Assembly (NCBI RefSeq): GCF_036417845.1
Contig: NC_089981.1
Coordinates: 20,108,001 to 20,172,000 of the forward strand
DNA: 64,000 nt
Reading direction: 5' to 3'
Source of the DNA: Apteryx mantelli
Taxonomy: Eukaryota > Chordata > Aves > Apterygiformes > Apterygidae
Positions 11,886 through 24,811 of the stretch are shown one piece after another; the stretch's first letter is position 1, and the number at the start of each line of letters is the position of its first letter. The notes under the pieces are model-generated. The model was not told the DNA's origin and searched no databases. It worked only from the letters and a program-made list of their open reading frames with translations. Made by a program: the position numbers and the translations under genes.

Positions 11886-12939
11886 TTTGGTGTTCTCTTA
11901 ACAACAGTAAAACCCAGCAGTCTAATTCAGTCCAGCCTGGCAGGAGGATATGGTCTCACAGGTACATGGGTTCATCAAGGGTTCGTGCTTAACTCTTCCT
12001 CTTCATTGTCTGTAAAGTGCTCCAGCCCTGGAGGACACAGCCAGAAAAAAATGGGAATTGTTCCGGCTTAGATACTCTGGGTGCAGGTTCATCCCATTTA
12101 ACTTCACATGTCCATTGCTGAGCTACTGCTCTCTGCTTCAGGATGAGATGGCTTGTGGGGACACTTTAGATGCTGGCGCATAGGTGAGATAAATCCCTCT
12201 TGTTTTGTTCAAGAAAGGCGTTTCCTCTTTTGCATTATGACTGGGGGTCCCCCCCCGCCCCATAGTTGATGCCCTTATTTTGGATCGATTCATATAATAG
12301 TACATTGGGGTGTAATTAACCTTCCTTTGGAAAAAAAAACAGAAACATGAGGAAAACAAAACAGCAGCATAGTTGATAATTGCTTCTCCTGGGCATGAGA
12401 CATCTCTGAAGACCTAAGGAACATCAGGGACAGATTTCAAAAGCACAGTCATCTGTTATAGGTCTTCAAGATGATGGAAGCTGGTGGGCAAAGCTTGGGA
12501 GGAGCTGGATATATCACAGTGCTTGGCTGTGCCTCCAGGATGGTTTTCATGTTGAAATAATACCTCAAACTATCCTAAACTGTAAACCAAATTTCCAGAG
12601 TCTGGGTTGAGGGGTATCAGACGTTCATATCTGCGCACCCAGCGTAGTCTAGCTCCTGTACTTTCTCTGCAAAAGAGATTTGAACCACCACCACCCCAAA
12701 TCCCCATGTTTTGCACAGTTTCACACCCTAATTTGGATTACTGCAACTTGGACCCTCTTCTAATGCTTGTTTCTCTCATTAGCTTCATTGCCTGTACCAA
12801 CAGAGACCGGGAGCCCACTGGAAGAGGGGAATCACCCTTTCCAAGCTCAGATGGAGACTGCAGACAAGGACAGCTATCTGCAAGAGCAGCCAAACACATG
12901 AGAATGGAAGTTAGAACCTCATCGGAAATGAGGCTGGAA
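11886..12939. other. Intergenic, no gene seen
   Basis: No gene or clear repeat recognised. Runs of C near 12250 and A near 12330 are the only simple structure. Confidence 0.45.
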
Positions 12940-13215
12940 GGAAAGCAGGTCGCTTAGCTCATCCCTCCAGTCCAGCGACCAGCAGTGGAGGTTGTCAGCC
13001 TCCACCACAATCTTTCCCAGAGCCTGACTGCCCTGACAATTAGCAGTTTCCTCCTACGATTAAATATAATCTTTTGGGGGCGATTTAAGCCATTATTTCT
13101 TCTCTTTTCCATCAGTGACAAAGATACATTTATTCCCTCTCTTTTTCTCATGTCCCTTTATACACCATCTTTTCTTCTGCAGAGTTCACAGCCACATGTC
13201 TTCAATCCATTGCCA
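12940..13215 (-). mobile_element. Ancient CR1-like LINE remnant
   Basis: The plus strand resembles the complement of an old CR1 3' region: 'cccagagcctgactgccctgacaatt', then a 'tttcctcctacg' step, 'tttaagccattatttcttctc' and a trailing 'tttattccctctctttttctc'. These follow the order of the conserved CR1 3'UTR/ORF2-end text (contest of 'gaccaccctgacagttaggaagtttttcc' and 'tttaagcccattacttcttg'). The divergence is large, so this is a deep insertion, much older than the copy at 3228. Boundaries are soft. Confidence 0.6.
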
Positions 13216-16200
13216 GTGATATTTTCTAGGCTTTGAGCGTTGCTGTTGCTCTCTTCAGTGCTCATCTTTTCTGCAGGAAGGTGTCAGGTGCTGCTGGCAA
13301 CACAGGCAAGGCCTTGCCAGTGCCAGGAAGAATGGAAATACCAGTTCAGCAGTGCCGTTTGTATACATATGTCCAAGGGTGATGCATGAAAGTCCCATTT
13401 TCAGGCTCAATGTAGGTACCTCCAGAAAACTGTAGACCACTGGATCATCTAGCCACTCCAAATGCCAGCTTTTGTCATCCTGGTCTTCAACTCATTAATA
13501 TTTCCCTCAACACCGTAACTGTGATTTTTACAGAAAGTCATATGGCAACAGGTGTGCAGGAACCCAACAGCTGGATTACTTGGGAATCCATATCCCTCAC
13601 AGAGGCTGTTTTTTTCTCTTGAGGTATTCAGACAAAGAGCAGTAGCCAGTTTTGTCCTTCCTCCATGTCACTGGTTTGGAGTCCCCTAAAGGCTCCCCAC
13701 TTGAATGATAAAAGAAAATCCCTACATTCATTTGTAAGGAGCTACTTAAAAGTGGATTGATTTTTTTTTCTAAAAGTGGTTCTGTGATGCTGTGAATGAG
13801 TATAAATCCCTGAAGTGCCCCAAAATCATGACAGCAGGTTAAAAATCATTAAAGATAAAATATTTAATATTAGAAATAATTAGGAACAGTCTCTTATTGA
13901 AGCAATTCCCATTTGCTTTATTTGTGAACCTCCAGACTTTTCTGTGCAAAACTTGGACTTGACTTAGCTTCTTTTTTTTTTTTCTTAATAAATCAATTAA
14001 AATTGAGAATTGATTTTCTCTCATAATGACAAGACTGCTGGCTGCGATGCCGGGATAAAAGCTGTCAAGAACTGCGGGACTCGTGACCTAAGAGTGAGGA
14101 GAGGCGAAGCTGCTCCCCAGTGCGGGGAGCCAGCGGTGCGTGAGCGCTTGGCACAGCTGCCGAACAGGAGCTGCTTTCTCCGCTGGCGTCACTGAGGATG
14201 ATGGATGTGCGACCAGCTCAGAGTCTTCTGTGTGTCACCGGAGAACACTGCGTCTTGAATTTCCACTTTGGCGTTTCTAGCGAAAGGCATCTCCTGGCTA
14301 TTTCCCAGGCTTTAGTTTCGGTTTTATCGCTGCGCTATTTCTCATCACCCGTACTCCCTTACAGAAGCTTTTTTACAAGCCAAACACAAAAAAAAGGCAG
14401 AGCAGTGATGAAAGAGCCTGATGCAGAGCCAAGAGAGAAAAACCGGGCAGCAGCTTCATTTGGAAAATGAAATAAAAGAGCTTGGCTTAGGGGATTTCAT
14501 CGTGTTGAGAAGACCATTTCCTGATTCAATGGAAGAAAAGCAGATTATAATCCGTGACAGCCCAGATGTCTCCACCACTGGCTGGTGGGCCCAACACATG
14601 CAAAACCAACCTTTTCTTCTGTCGTTTCAGACTTGCATTGGCCTCCGACAGCTCCAGCAGTGTTTCCTGGTCAGAGGGGAGGGCTGTGCCTGGGGCAGCA
14701 AGCGACCCACAAAATCAAGTCAGCGCTCTTTCTGGGTCACTCTCCTTTCCAAAATTCATGCTCAGCACTTCGCATGTCTTTTGTACCATGCCTGAGTCTT
14801 TTAGTCGAAATGAAGCAGCATATTCTTGAGAAATCATTATGGAGAAAAAGAGACAAGCCAGCCTTGATCTTGCAGTAAAAACAGCCTTTTATTATGCTTG
14901 GTGTCGGGGTATTTGTTTGTTGAACCATCACTTAGGTCTTCTGTGAACATCTGCTCACAGTCAAGGAGTGAAGATCTTGGCAAGCGATAGCTGCAAAACA
15001 CAGAGACTGTGGGCCATGCAAAGCTTTGCAAATATGTGTATGTGCCGGAGAAATCCTTCCCTCTATCTAGATTGTGAGGCACTCCATATGCGGCATCCGT
15101 ACCTCCCGGAGATCATTTGTGCCTTGTGAGCCAGCCAAGTCACAGGAAAACAAGGTCAGAGAAGAGACTAGAAACTGTTGGTTTACCCTGCTCAGGAATT
15201 TCTTTGCTTGATCTGTTCTTCTGATGTTTCCACAGGTCAAACTTCCTGCTACCAAATCACACTGTATTCATTTCACAGCAGAAAGCAAGCATTTTCCGTA
15301 AGGATTACATCCTACTTCTTCCTTAATACAAGGTGTCTCTCAGCACAGCGTACGCCCCACAGATTAATTTATAACCAGTACTGGGTATGATGAAATGTCA
15401 GTGCCTGAAGTTAGCTGAGAAGACACCCACACAAAGTTCTTGGAGGGCATGCTGCCCTTTCATTTGTGCTCTGGGAGAGGAGTCCTGAGAACTGCCAGCA
15501 GAGCTTGACAGAAAAATGGGGATTTCTGGGCATCTTCTGCAGAGACGGTTTGCAGAAACCATCAGCACCCAGAGGTCTCTGCTGGGAGGACTGCAATGTT
15601 CCTGGTGGTGGGCAAAAATCAGATTTACTGGGCTACTATGTTAAGATTGGTCAGGACGAAGCACGAAAGGAAACGTTCACCACTAGAAGAAATGGGGGGG
15701 GGGGGGGGAAGAATTGCAAGTATTGAAAACCACAGACACAAATGACCATGACCAAACCAGTGACACATGCATTGCTTGCACCAACCCCAGGAAGGCTGCA
15801 CCCTGGCACAGCCGCAGTGCTGGGATCTTTTCAGCAGGACACCCTTGCTCTGATCACTGGAGGACCTGGTGGGGTCCTCAGGGGAGGTCCCTGGGCCCCC
15901 AAGGGAGGATATTGCTCCCCAGTCCTGCAGTGGGGCACCAGGCAATCTGTATCAGGCCTCTAATGCAGGGAGATCCCAGGAAAGAAACAAGAAGGTTCCC
16001 CGTTCCCTGCTGTGACCGTCCTCTGCACATCCTTGAGGAACAAAATGTAATAAATAAATAAATAAATAAAAACAGAAGTCTCCAGATCTTGTGGTGGGGT
16101 CCCAGATCAGCCCAAGCTTTGATGTGGCTCCATGTGGAGTTTTTCTTTCAACTGAGCATCCCCAAAAAAGCTTTTGAACCTCAACAGATTATAAACCGCA

Positions 16201-16699
16201 ACAATTTATCCTTCCAAAAACAGACAACTCCCAGTGATTAGGTCAGAAATAGGGAAATAAGTGAAGGCGGTTGTTTAAACTCTCCCTCCACCACCGTCCT
16301 TGCAGGTGGGTCCTTGTATCCAGGCTTGATCTCAGCCCGACAACCCTGCAGCTTGCAAGTTGCAAGAAACTCTGCAGAAAACTCCTCCAGATGCCCAGAA
16401 AATGACACACACCCCCCTTTCTGTTGCCACCAAGCCCTGGGCTGTGCTAAGGAGTCCCAGTGCCCTCCTGAGCTCTCTCCCACCCAGTCATCAGCCAAAT
16501 TTGACTGCTCAGGGTTAACTTTTACCAGCATCCAGGAAAGGGAAGGGAGGGGGAGAGGTATTAGAGGATTACTTTGGCCAAAATGCTGTTCAAGAAAAGG
16601 GATTGCTGCTTTAAATGCACACGGATGCCAAAATAATTTTGTGCTTAAGCCATCTCACTGTACCCTTCTCTAAGCCCTGGTGAAAGAACCATGAAATCC
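13216..16699. other. Intergenic with small GC patch and simple runs
   Basis: No gene recognised. Contains a GC-rich patch at about 14030-14200, a G15 run at 15694-15708 and the TAAA repeat at 16048. Short open frames are without family motifs. Confidence 0.45.
16048..16072. repeat. (TAAA)n microsatellite
   Basis: About six TAAA units. Confidence 0.95.
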
Positions 16700-16830
16700 T
16701 CAGAATAATTAATCTTTGTAATCATTATTAATTAGCTATAGAATTAATTGCATCAGTAGTGACAGCAATTAATTATTGATGGTTATTAGCTTGTTAATTA
16801 GCATGATGTCATCTCAATAGCATTAAGTTC
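16700..16830. promoter_or_regulatory. AT-rich cluster of homeodomain-type motifs
   Basis: Within about 110 bases there are five TAATTA/AATTAAT-type cores (around 16706, 16728, 16743, 16768 and 16795), plus TGATGTCAT at 16804. The flanks are much less AT-rich. Clustering of such cores is seen in conserved developmental enhancers, but AT-rich neutral DNA can also give it. Regulatory function is inference only. Confidence 0.25.
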
Positions 16831-17059
16831 CAGAAACCCCCCTCCAAAATAACAAAAGCCCAGGTCCCACAGCTGAAAAGTCAAACCTAGGTCTTGGCCC
16901 TTGTCCTAAAGCAAGACTCCCATCAACACTTCAAATCCAAAATTGTCTTGCCTTTTAAGGGCAGGGGAGGCGTGCTGTCCCCCCCCCTCCCCCCGGCATG
17001 GTGACACAGTGCTGTTAAAGCTAAAAGAGCTTCTCTATAAAGGCGGAAATACAGAATAT
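16831..17059. other. Short intergenic spacer
   Basis: C-rich run near 16979-16995, otherwise nothing recognised. Confidence 0.4.
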
Positions 17060-17350
17060 TTTGGCGATGTCCATCACAGGGGACAAGCCGGGAGCTGAGG
17101 ACACCCCGGAGTAGGTAGTGCCCTCCCCAACAGACCTGCAGGGACGGACACAGAGGGCAGAGCCGGAGCCAGCGGTGGGATCCATCACCAGCCCCAGGCA
17201 CAGCAAGCATTGAGCCAGGTCTGGGGTCTGTCCAGGAGAGAGGGACCGAGGTCCAGGCTGAGCTTAACTGGGGCTCCTGGGCATGGTGGGGGTCCAGGCG
17301 GGACTGCTCAGGGCAATTAAACCCCGCTAGTGTCCCCCAGGCCCGGACAA
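17060..17350 (+). repeat. Unclassified dispersed repeat, copy B
   Basis: Second copy of the repeat at 6960-7325. It shares AGCCCCAGGCACAGCAAGCA, GAGCCAGGTCTGGGG, GGCTGAGCTTAACTGGGGCT with CTCCTGGG (17256-17281) and CTCAGGGCAATTAAACCCC. It is shorter between the second and third anchors than copies A and C. Family not recognised. Confidence 0.65.
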
Positions 17351-20312
17351 CTTCAAAAGAAGCCAGTTTACACTGTGTAAAGTCTTTCCTTTCAATAAAG
17401 CAAGTGTGATCACAGAAATTGGAGCTGTTTCAGCCACTCAGGGGCTGGGTGACTATAACGCAGGGAAATGAAATCTGAAATGATCCTTCCAAGTGGTCTT
17501 CCCTGTGTCAGAGCTACCTCCCTGTGCTTGAACGCCCAGAGAGCAAAAGCACCTGTCCCATGCTTTGAATATCCCACCAAAAATAATGCGCCACCTTTCC
17601 TAGAAAAACACCGTTTATGAACAATGCAAAGGCAAGTGAAATTCCCTGAGCCAAATGATCCGATATCGGTTACACAGCGCTCAGCAAACCTGATGTTGTG
17701 GGTGGCACCTGTAGAAACAGTCTTCCCTTGCAGAAAAGCCTGGTGCATCAGCATCGCTTTCCCTCTCCGCACGCTGCCCCAAAATAGCCGATTATTTTAA
17801 AAGGTCTGCAAAGAGCGCCCGTGACTTCCTGAGACGATCGAAAGGCAGCGATGATGTTGGCACGCAGGAGCCGGCTTTGCTGGCCCACAGTTGCAATTCA
17901 CGTGATCCACAGCGAGCGTTGGCGGTGGTCTGGGTTACTCGCGCGTCTTGGTGTTCACCCGACGGGGTGTTTTCCCACAGGCGTCAGACCCCCGCAGTGG
18001 CGTGGGGACATTAGAGGGCTCATTAGATGGTGACACCTGCAATTAGACTCCCGGCGAGATGTTTTCACAAGGGGATAACTAACACTCCCCTAATTGCCTC
18101 CCTCCCTCTGGTGCTAGAAGGGGACTGCTAAAAAAATATTTGGTTTGACTGGACAAACTGCGATGTTCAAGTATTGCCTTGCAGAAGTAGCATAAGGTGG
18201 GAAAAGAAAATCAGTGGTCTGATATCTCTGCGCTTTGTATCATGGCAGGAGTCCCTAAGCTTCACCTAAAAACAAAACCTCAATGAGGACGAAAGGGTTG
18301 TTTCCTGTTGACTGAATTCTGGTGCAAAAGTATCCCTTTCCCTTTCAGGATTTTGTTTACCCAAGAAAAAACTTTAACAAATAAATATACATCTACATAC
18401 ATAGCAAGATTTTCATATACAGCTCTGTAAATATGACATAGGCATAGTTTTTTATCGAGCCTAAACAATTCGGTCCCCGGACCAAGCCAGCGCACAGAGC
18501 CATCTCGTGGCTGCAGACAAGTCACCTACCAGCACAGCCCAGCTGCAATGTGCCCCAGCTGCCTTGGATGCCGGCTTGCAGAATCAGCCTTGCATTTTTG
18601 TTGGAAATAACCTGTTTCCAGTGTCTGCCTCTCGTTGCCCTCCGTCCCGGTCCCTGACGTGCATCTCACTCATTTCTGATTTGCAGTGATCCCCGCGAGT
18701 ATTTAGCCTCCAACTCATATCGCTCTGCGGTTGCGATCCGTGGTTTTTCTGCTCGTTGAGTAACAATCTCTAACTGCAAGCAGATTTATTTATCAGCAGC
18801 CCTCAGGCATTCTCCTAAAAAAAAAAAGAAAAAAAACACTTTGCATATCCAGAACACTTCAACATGCTTCGTTCCCAGCGTAATTTATTCCCGGCGTCCC
18901 GGGTGCCAGGAACGAGCGGGAGGAGGAGGAGACACTGCTGCAGGAATCCCAGCCCACCGGTGTTATGACGCCACAAGAGCCAGGAACACCGCAGCCTTGC
19001 TCTTGCTTTTCCCAGTGCCCCATTCCTCTCAGAGGGCCAGGATGTGGCCCTGGCCATCCCCGGCTCATCGCTTGTTCTCTTTTCCCATGAAAAAGGATGC
19101 AAAAAAAAAAAAAAGAAAAATGCTTCAGGAAGGAAAACTTCTGCAAAACGTGCTGCCCAAAACTGGAGGGCGATGCTAAGGGTCTGGCTCAGAAGGAACA
19201 AGCGGAGCAGGGAGAGAACACCTTTCGGCTCTTCAGCAGTCCCCGCGAGTCCTGCCCAGGCCCATGCAGTGTCCCTGTCCCCCCCCCCCCCCCCCCAACA
19301 GCTTCACCCCCCAGCAGCACTATCCTGGCGAAAACGCACCCGCACATCTGCAGCTCCCCGTCACCACCGCAGCTCTCACTTCAGCCTCCTCCTCCTCCTC
19401 CTTTCCCGGATCAGTGTGGGCAAGGGGAAGCAGTCAGCTGAAATAGGGGAAATGAACCCGGCCTTATGGAAAGATTCACTTTTGTTCCGGCAATTTTCAC
19501 AGCAGAAGCTGCTTGAACAGTCTATTACACCAAAAAAAGAAAAAAAATCCCAGCGCCTGCTCGCTGCCGTTGAGATCGGTGCCCGACCGCGCTCGGGCCG
19601 CTCCCAGGCACAGTCAGCTCAGCACTTTTTGGGACCAGCGTCCCAGGGGCTGGAGCCAACTCACGATCCCAGTCAGAAGTGGCTTTTCCTGGTCGGTGGC
19701 ACTGCCAAACCCTGGGGAAGGACAGGTCTGGGGCAGAGGAGAGCCCTAATAGCAATGGGGGGGGGGACACATTTTTTGCCGTGCCCTGGCCAGGCCAGCC
19801 CCCCAAAACCCACCAGCACCTGCACCAGGGTCTCTGGCAGCCTCTCCCCCAAGAGGGAAGGGAGAAACGCGTCCACCTCCTCTCCTGCACTGTCCCCCCC
19901 CCTCGAAATGACACTAGCAGGGTTGGGTCCCCGCTTCCTCCTTTCCCTCCTCACATGGCCAACAGCTCTCCTGGCCTCCACGAGGAAGGAGGCAGCAGCG
20001 AAGCCCATGTGACCGAGGCTGGAGCTCACCCGGTCCCAAGCACGGGACTTCATGGGGCTGGGACCAGGGCCCTGGCACGTCACGAAGGAGCCAGGGTCAC
20101 CTGTGGGGAGATGCAGCAGCGGAAATCCAGGGGAGTCCCACAAGCGTTGGCCAAGGGGGATTCATACAGCGGCACCACCTGGGCGCCATGAGGGAGAAGT
20201 CCCCACGTGAGGTACCTCCCTGCCTGTCTCCGGGAGGGCAGCTTTCACAGGGAGAAGGAGCGTTCACGAGGGGGAGGCCCTCCCTGTCTCAGCTCTGCCC
20301 GGTGACTTCCCG
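17351..20312. other. Intergenic, 5' flank of MPEG1
   Basis: No gene recognised. An open frame of 322 codons at 19044-20012 runs through homopolymers (A-rich near 19100, C18 at 19279-19296) and has no family motifs; I reject it. GC content climbs towards MPEG1. Confidence 0.5.
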
Positions 20313-20345
20313 CATTCATCAGCTTTCACTTCTCCTTTTCATTTT
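20313..20345 (-). promoter_or_regulatory. Candidate ETS/IRF-type sites upstream of MPEG1
   Basis: About 130 bases before the MPEG1 ATG the minus strand reads GGGAAGTCA (an ETS-like GGAA core) and, next to it, GGAGAAGTGAAAG, close to an IRF/ISRE half-site. MPEG1 is known to be macrophage-restricted and driven by myeloid ETS and IRF factors, so such sites fit. The match is short and could be chance. Confidence 0.25.
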
Positions 20346-20462
20346 GCTAATTCAACCCGCCAAAGGAGGAACCAGCCAGCAGCTGCACCCACAGTCAGCT
20401 CACTTCCCAGGCTGCCGTCTTGCCGCTCAGACGTCTGACGGGGTCCTGGAGCAAGTTCAGCC

Positions 20463-22586
20463 ATGAGCTGGGCCCTCTGGGGGCTCCTCCTCGCCTGGAT
20501 GCTGGTGACTCAAGTAAGAGGGACACAGCAGGCCCAGAAGCCATCATCCCCTGCAGGGTTTCAGGAGTGCAAGAAGGCCATGAAGCTCCCAAGCCTGGAA
20601 GTCCTGCCCGGGGGGGGCTGGGATAATCTCAGGAACTTGGACATGGGCAGAGTCATGAACCTGGGCTACTCACTGTGCAAGACCACAGAAGACGGGTCCT
20701 ACATCATCCCGGACGAGATCTTCACCATCCCTCGCAAGCAGAGCAACCTGGACATTAACTCAGAGATCATCGAGTCCTGGAAGGATTACCAAAGCATCAC
20801 CTCTGCCTCCATCAATGTGGAGCTGTCCCTCTTCTCCTCCATCAATGGCAAGTTCTCACATGACTTCCATCGGACCAAGACCCACCAAGTCAAGGACCAG
20901 GCAGTCACCACCCGAGTCCAGGTCAGGAACCTGGTCTACACTGTCAAAATCGACCCGGGAGCAGCCCTGGACAAGAGCTTTAAGAAGCAGCTGCTGACGA
21001 TTGCCAGCCACCTGGAGAACAACCAGACGCGGATGGCCGATTTCCTGGCAGAGGTGCTGGTGCTCAACTACGGCACCCACGCCATCACCTCCGTGGATGC
21101 CGGAGCTACCTTGGTCCAGGAGGATCAGATCAAGGCAGCCTTCCTGAAAGACAGCTGGGCCATGCGGAGTGCGGTCACTGCCTCGGCCGGCGCGGCCTTC
21201 CACAGCATCATCAGTGTAAGAAACGAAGGGTCTGCGGATGTCACCTCCGCCTTCACCAGGCAGTACCTGGAGAACCGCACCAACTCCAGGGTGGAGAGCA
21301 TCGGCGGGACCGCCTTTTACCCGGGCATCACCCTCAAGACGTGGCAGGAGGGCACCAGCAACCAGCTGGTGGCCATCGACCGCTCGGGGCTGCCCCTCTA
21401 CTTCTTCATCAGCCCCAGCGCCCTGCCGGAGCTGCCCACCCCAACGGTGAGGCGGCTGGCCAGGCGCGTGGAGATGGCCATCCGCCGCTACTACGCCTTC
21501 AACACCTACCCGGGCTGCACGGACGCCGCCTCGCCCAACTTCAACTTCCACGCCAACGCCGACGACGGCTCGTGCGAGGGTGCCGGCGCCAACTTCACCT
21601 TGGGCGGAGCCTTCCAGGAGTGCGTGGGGCTGAGCGGCCCTGACGCGGGGGCGCTGTGCCGGGGGCTGGAGCAGAAGAACCCGCTCACGGGGGCTTTCTC
21701 CTGCCCCGACGCCTACACCCCGGTGCGGCTGGCCGTGCAGGAGCGCGAGGAAGGCTACAGCCACCTCGAGTGCCACGACAAGTGCGTGCTGGGCATCTTC
21801 TGCCACCGCGTGTGCCGCGACGTCTTCTGGCTCTCGCGGGTGCAGTTCAGCGCCTACTGGTGCGCCGCCAGCGGCCCGGCGCCCCCGGCCTCTGGCTACC
21901 TCTTCGGGGGGCTCTTCAGCGCCCGCGGCGCCAACCCCATCACGGGCGCCCAGTCGTGCCCGTCGGGCTACTCAGCGCTGAAGCTCTTCGACGACCTGAG
22001 GGTGTGCGTGAGCGGGGATTACGAGGCGGGCGGCCGCTACGCGGTGCCCTTCGGGGGCTTCTTCAGCTGCCAGGCGGGGAACCCCTTGGCCGGGGGGCGG
22101 CGGGAGGCTGCCGGGGACCCCCACGCCAAGGGCTGCCCCGCCGGCTTCAGCCAGCACCTGGCGCTCATCAGCGACAGCTGCCAGGTGGCCTACTGCGCGG
22201 AGGCCGGCGCCATCACGGGGGGCGCGCTGCCGCCCGCCCGCCCGCCGCCCTTCACCCGGCCTCCCGCCGCCCTGCCCGCCACCGACACCGTCCTGGTGAG
22301 CAGCGGCGCTGCCTCCTGGGTGAAGGAGGCCGGCAGCCCCGCGTGGCGCCCGGCTCGGCCCGCCGAGGCGCGGCAGGCCGCGGAGGCCGTGCGGGGCGGC
22401 GGGCTGACGGGGGGCGAGGTGGCTGGCGTGACGGCCGCCGCCGCCGTAGGGCTGGCCGGCGCGCTGGCCGTAGCAGCCTACGGGCGCCGGAGGTACAAGG
22501 CGAGGGGGTACCGGGCGATGGGGGACGGGGAGGGCCTAGGCGGCGACGCCGCGAGCGTGGGGTACCAGCAGGAGGCGGCGGCTTGA
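20463..22586 (+). CDS. MPEG1: Macrophage-expressed gene 1 (perforin-2), pore-forming protein
   Basis: Type I membrane pore-forming protein of phagocytes that oligomerises in phagosomes and damages engulfed bacteria. One intact coding exon, 707 residues (human about 716). A signal peptide spans roughly residues 1-20. The MACPF domain follows to about residue 350 and carries the signature YGTH at 203-206, next to a conserved GAT segment. Then come an EGF-like cysteine stretch ([12 protein letters not shown]) and the Cys-rich P2 region with repeated GGxF segments. A transmembrane helix lies near 653-673, followed by a basic cytosolic tail ([13 protein letters not shown]) of about 34 residues. 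N187 is in an NQT glycosylation site. The ATG at 20463 has the signal peptide directly after it. GC content rises steeply through the P2 region and tail. MPEG1 lies next to olfactory receptors and tail-to-tail with DTX4, as in mammals. Confidence 0.97.
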   Translation: MSWALWGLLLAWMLVTQVRGTQQAQKPSSPAGFQECKKAMKLPSLEVLPGGGWDNLRNLDMGRVMNLGYSLCKTTEDGSYIIPDEIFTIPRKQSNLDINSEIIESWKDYQSITSASINVELSLFSSINGKFSHDFHRTKTHQVKDQAVTTRVQVRNLVYTVKIDPGAALDKSFKKQLLTIASHLENNQTRMADFLAEVLVLNYGTHAITSVDAGATLVQEDQIKAAFLKDSWAMRSAVTASAGAAFHSIISVRNEGSADVTSAFTRQYLENRTNSRVESIGGTAFYPGITLKTWQEGTSNQLVAIDRSGLPLYFFISPSALPELPTPTVRRLARRVEMAIRRYYAFNTYPGCTDAASPNFNFHANADDGSCEGAGANFTLGGAFQECVGLSGPDAGALCRGLEQKNPLTGAFSCPDAYTPVRLAVQEREEGYSHLECHDKCVLGIFCHRVCRDVFWLSRVQFSAYWCAASGPAPPASGYLFGGLFSARGANPITGAQSCPSGYSALKLFDDLRVCVSGDYEAGGRYAVPFGGFFSCQAGNPLAGGRREAAGDPHAKGCPAGFSQHLALISDSCQVAYCAEAGAITGGALPPARPPPFTRPPAALPATDTVLVSSGAASWVKEAGSPAWRPARPAEARQAAEAVRGGGLTGGEVAGVTAAAAVGLAGALAVAAYGRRRYKARGYRAMGDGEGLGGDAASVGYQQEAAA

Positions 22587-22885
22587 GCGTCCCCCCCCTG
22601 CCACCGCCACCGCGTGCCCCAACCCCGCATCGCTGGCACTTGAAGCCGGGGGGGCTCCGCCGACGGCCTCGTTGCACACGGAAGCGGAGGACGAGGGCGC
22701 GCTCGGCCCTGCGGAGACCCCCCCCACGTGGCACCAGCGGCGCTCAGCCCCCCCCGGCCGAGCAGGCGGGCAGCAAACCCCCCACGCTTTCACGTATATC
22801 TATTCGCATAGATATACACGCACATGCAAAGAGGCACGGAGCGATTTTATTTTGCGGCCGGCAATTAATTGCATAGGCGACACGG

Positions 22886-22942
22886 CATTAAAAAAAAAAG
22901 AAAAAAGAAAAAAAAGGAAAAAAAAAAAGTTATTAAAGTAAG
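22886..22942 (+). terminator. Likely MPEG1 polyadenylation region
   Basis: ATTAAA at 22886-22891 sits about 300 bases past the MPEG1 stop, inside an A-rich tract to about 22930, with a second TATTAAAG near 22931. No AATAAA is seen between stop and this point. The A tract is genomic, so the exact cleavage site cannot be read here. Confidence 0.4.
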
Positions 22943-23284
22943 ACTATGCCGTAGCGGAGGCATTGATCCAGCACCTGGGGCTAGGGATCCCCCCCCCCCC
23001 CGCCCCTTGCTCTCCCCCCGCTCCCTGGGCTCGCAAGGGTTTTTGCATAGCTCCAGCCCTGCTTTTCCGCCGGCGGCCGCCCGGCTCGGGGGCGAGGAGA
23101 AACTACGCTCCCGCGCCGCCGCTGCAAAGCTGCCCAAAAAGGGGGTTTCCCTGGGGGAAAAAGAGATTTTATGTTGTTGTTGTTTCCCCCCCCCTCGAGG
23201 TAGAACGAATCACCCCCCCCCGCCAGCCCGGCCACACAGACGGACAGAAGACAAGGGACAGGACGGGCGGCACAGAGACAGCGA

Positions 23285-24811
23285 GCGTCCCCCGCCAGCC
23301 GTTTATTGTCCCCTCTGGCGGGGCGGCACCACGCACACACGGGGGGGGCGAGTGGTTTGGGGGGGGGGAGGAAAAACAGCGACGACAACACAACGGTTTA
23401 CAGCAGGACGTGCCCTTCCCGAATGCCCCCCTCGCCGGCCCGACCCCCCCCCGGGCCCGGAGGGAAATTCAACCCGGAAAGGAAAACGTGGAGGGGACGA
23501 AACCAAAGGGCTACGAGGACTCCAAAGGGAGCGATTTGGGGCTGGGGGGGGGGGGGGATGTCGGGGAGCAGCAGGCTCTGCCCCCCCATCTTGCCCCCCC
23601 CGTTGCTCATGGGACGGGGAGGTCCCGGGGTCGGGCTTCAGCCCCGCTTCCTTCGAGCGCCTTCCCCACCGCCCCCTCCGGCAGGACACAACCTCTCCGT
23701 ACATCTATACGACACCCCCCCCCCCCCCAAAACGTGAGGTATATAAAACGCACGGCGGGGACGCCCCCCTACGAACGGTTCAGAGAACCCGCTGCCGGAG
23801 GGCTGGGAGACGGGGCCGGGGGAACGGGACCTCCCCGCCACCACCATGGCCGCCGCCACCGCCCCATCTTCCGCCCGCCCCGGCGCCCCGCCGGTCCCTA
23901 CCCAAAACGGGGACGCGGTGACCCCGCAGGGCGCAGCTCAAGACACGGCCAAACGGAGAGCGGGGTGGGGGCACACACGGACCAGGGCTGGCCGAGACGG
24001 ATGGATGGACAGACGGACGGGGCGCCCCCCCCCCCTCCCACGGACACAGGAGACCAGCGGGGACGCACCGGACAGGACAAATGAACGAACGAACAAATGA
24101 CTGCAGGACGAGTCCGGGCTGGAGTGAGGGGGACGCGTCCCCAGCTGCTCCCTGGGACCCACGGTCCCCCCCAAAGATTTGGGGAGGGGGGCTGGGGCCA
24201 GGCTGGGCATGTCCTGATAGATGAGGAGGGACAGGACAGGGCTGGCCCAGTCCCGGCGCCTCTGCAGCTCCTGGCGTGACGGCAGCAGGGACGTGACGAC
24301 ACATGACAGGCGACCGGCCCAGACGAGACGCCGAGGCCGGTTCAAATCCTCGTGGCTCCCGGGGTGGCCGATGCAGTGGCCCGGACGACGGCCCGGCTCC
24401 GCGGGGCAGGACGGCTCCCTCGCCGCCGCCGCGGAGGCCGTTTCCAGACTTCGGCCTTTCACTTCCCCTCCCGGAGCTCGCGGCCACCAGCACGACCGAC
24501 CTAACCTCCAGGGAAGGGAAGGGGTTGTCCGAAACGACTTTCTCCCACGTCCCCACCAGCAGGCCCCGGCCTGGGGATGCTCTCACTGACCGAGCACCAG
24601 GGACGGAGGGTCTCCAGCTCCTCTGTGCAAAGCCCCAGCCAGGTTTCTCCACCAACTTTATCCTCAGAGCAGGATACGGTGGGACGGAAGAGGCAGCGGC
24701 GGTGGCGGAGAGCCAGGGCACGGGGAGGCGGCAGCATGTACCAAGGGCCGAAGGGCGGCAGAAGGTCGGCCACCCGCAGGGCGCCTCTTCCCTCGCCTCC
24801 CCGCCACAGTC
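23285..24811 (-). other. DTX4 3' untranslated region
   Basis: Sequence between the DTX4 stop (24812-24814) and the AATAAA at 23302-23307 (minus). It is GC-rich with many C or G homopolymers. Long open frames on both strands here come from the lack of AT-rich stop codons and show no protein family. Confidence 0.6.
23302..23307 (-). terminator. DTX4 poly(A) signal AATAAA
   Basis: TTTATT on the plus strand, giving AATAAA on the minus strand 1.5 kb past the DTX4 stop codon. It leaves about 400 bases between the DTX4 and MPEG1 ends, so the two genes converge without clear overlap. Confidence 0.55.

Noticed and set aside
19044-20012. 322-codon open frame upstream of MPEG1
   Set aside because: It passes through A and C homopolymers, has no family motif or splice context, and its composition follows local GC bias.
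22869-24084. Long plus-strand open frames over the DTX4 3'UTR
   Set aside because: Two overlapping frames of similar length, both rich in Pro/Arg/Gly from C/G homopolymers; expected in stop-poor GC-rich DNA antisense to a UTR.
24330-24352. GGTTCAAATCC resembling a tRNA B box
   Set aside because: The flanking bases do not form a T-stem and no matching A box, anticodon arm or acceptor stem is found.
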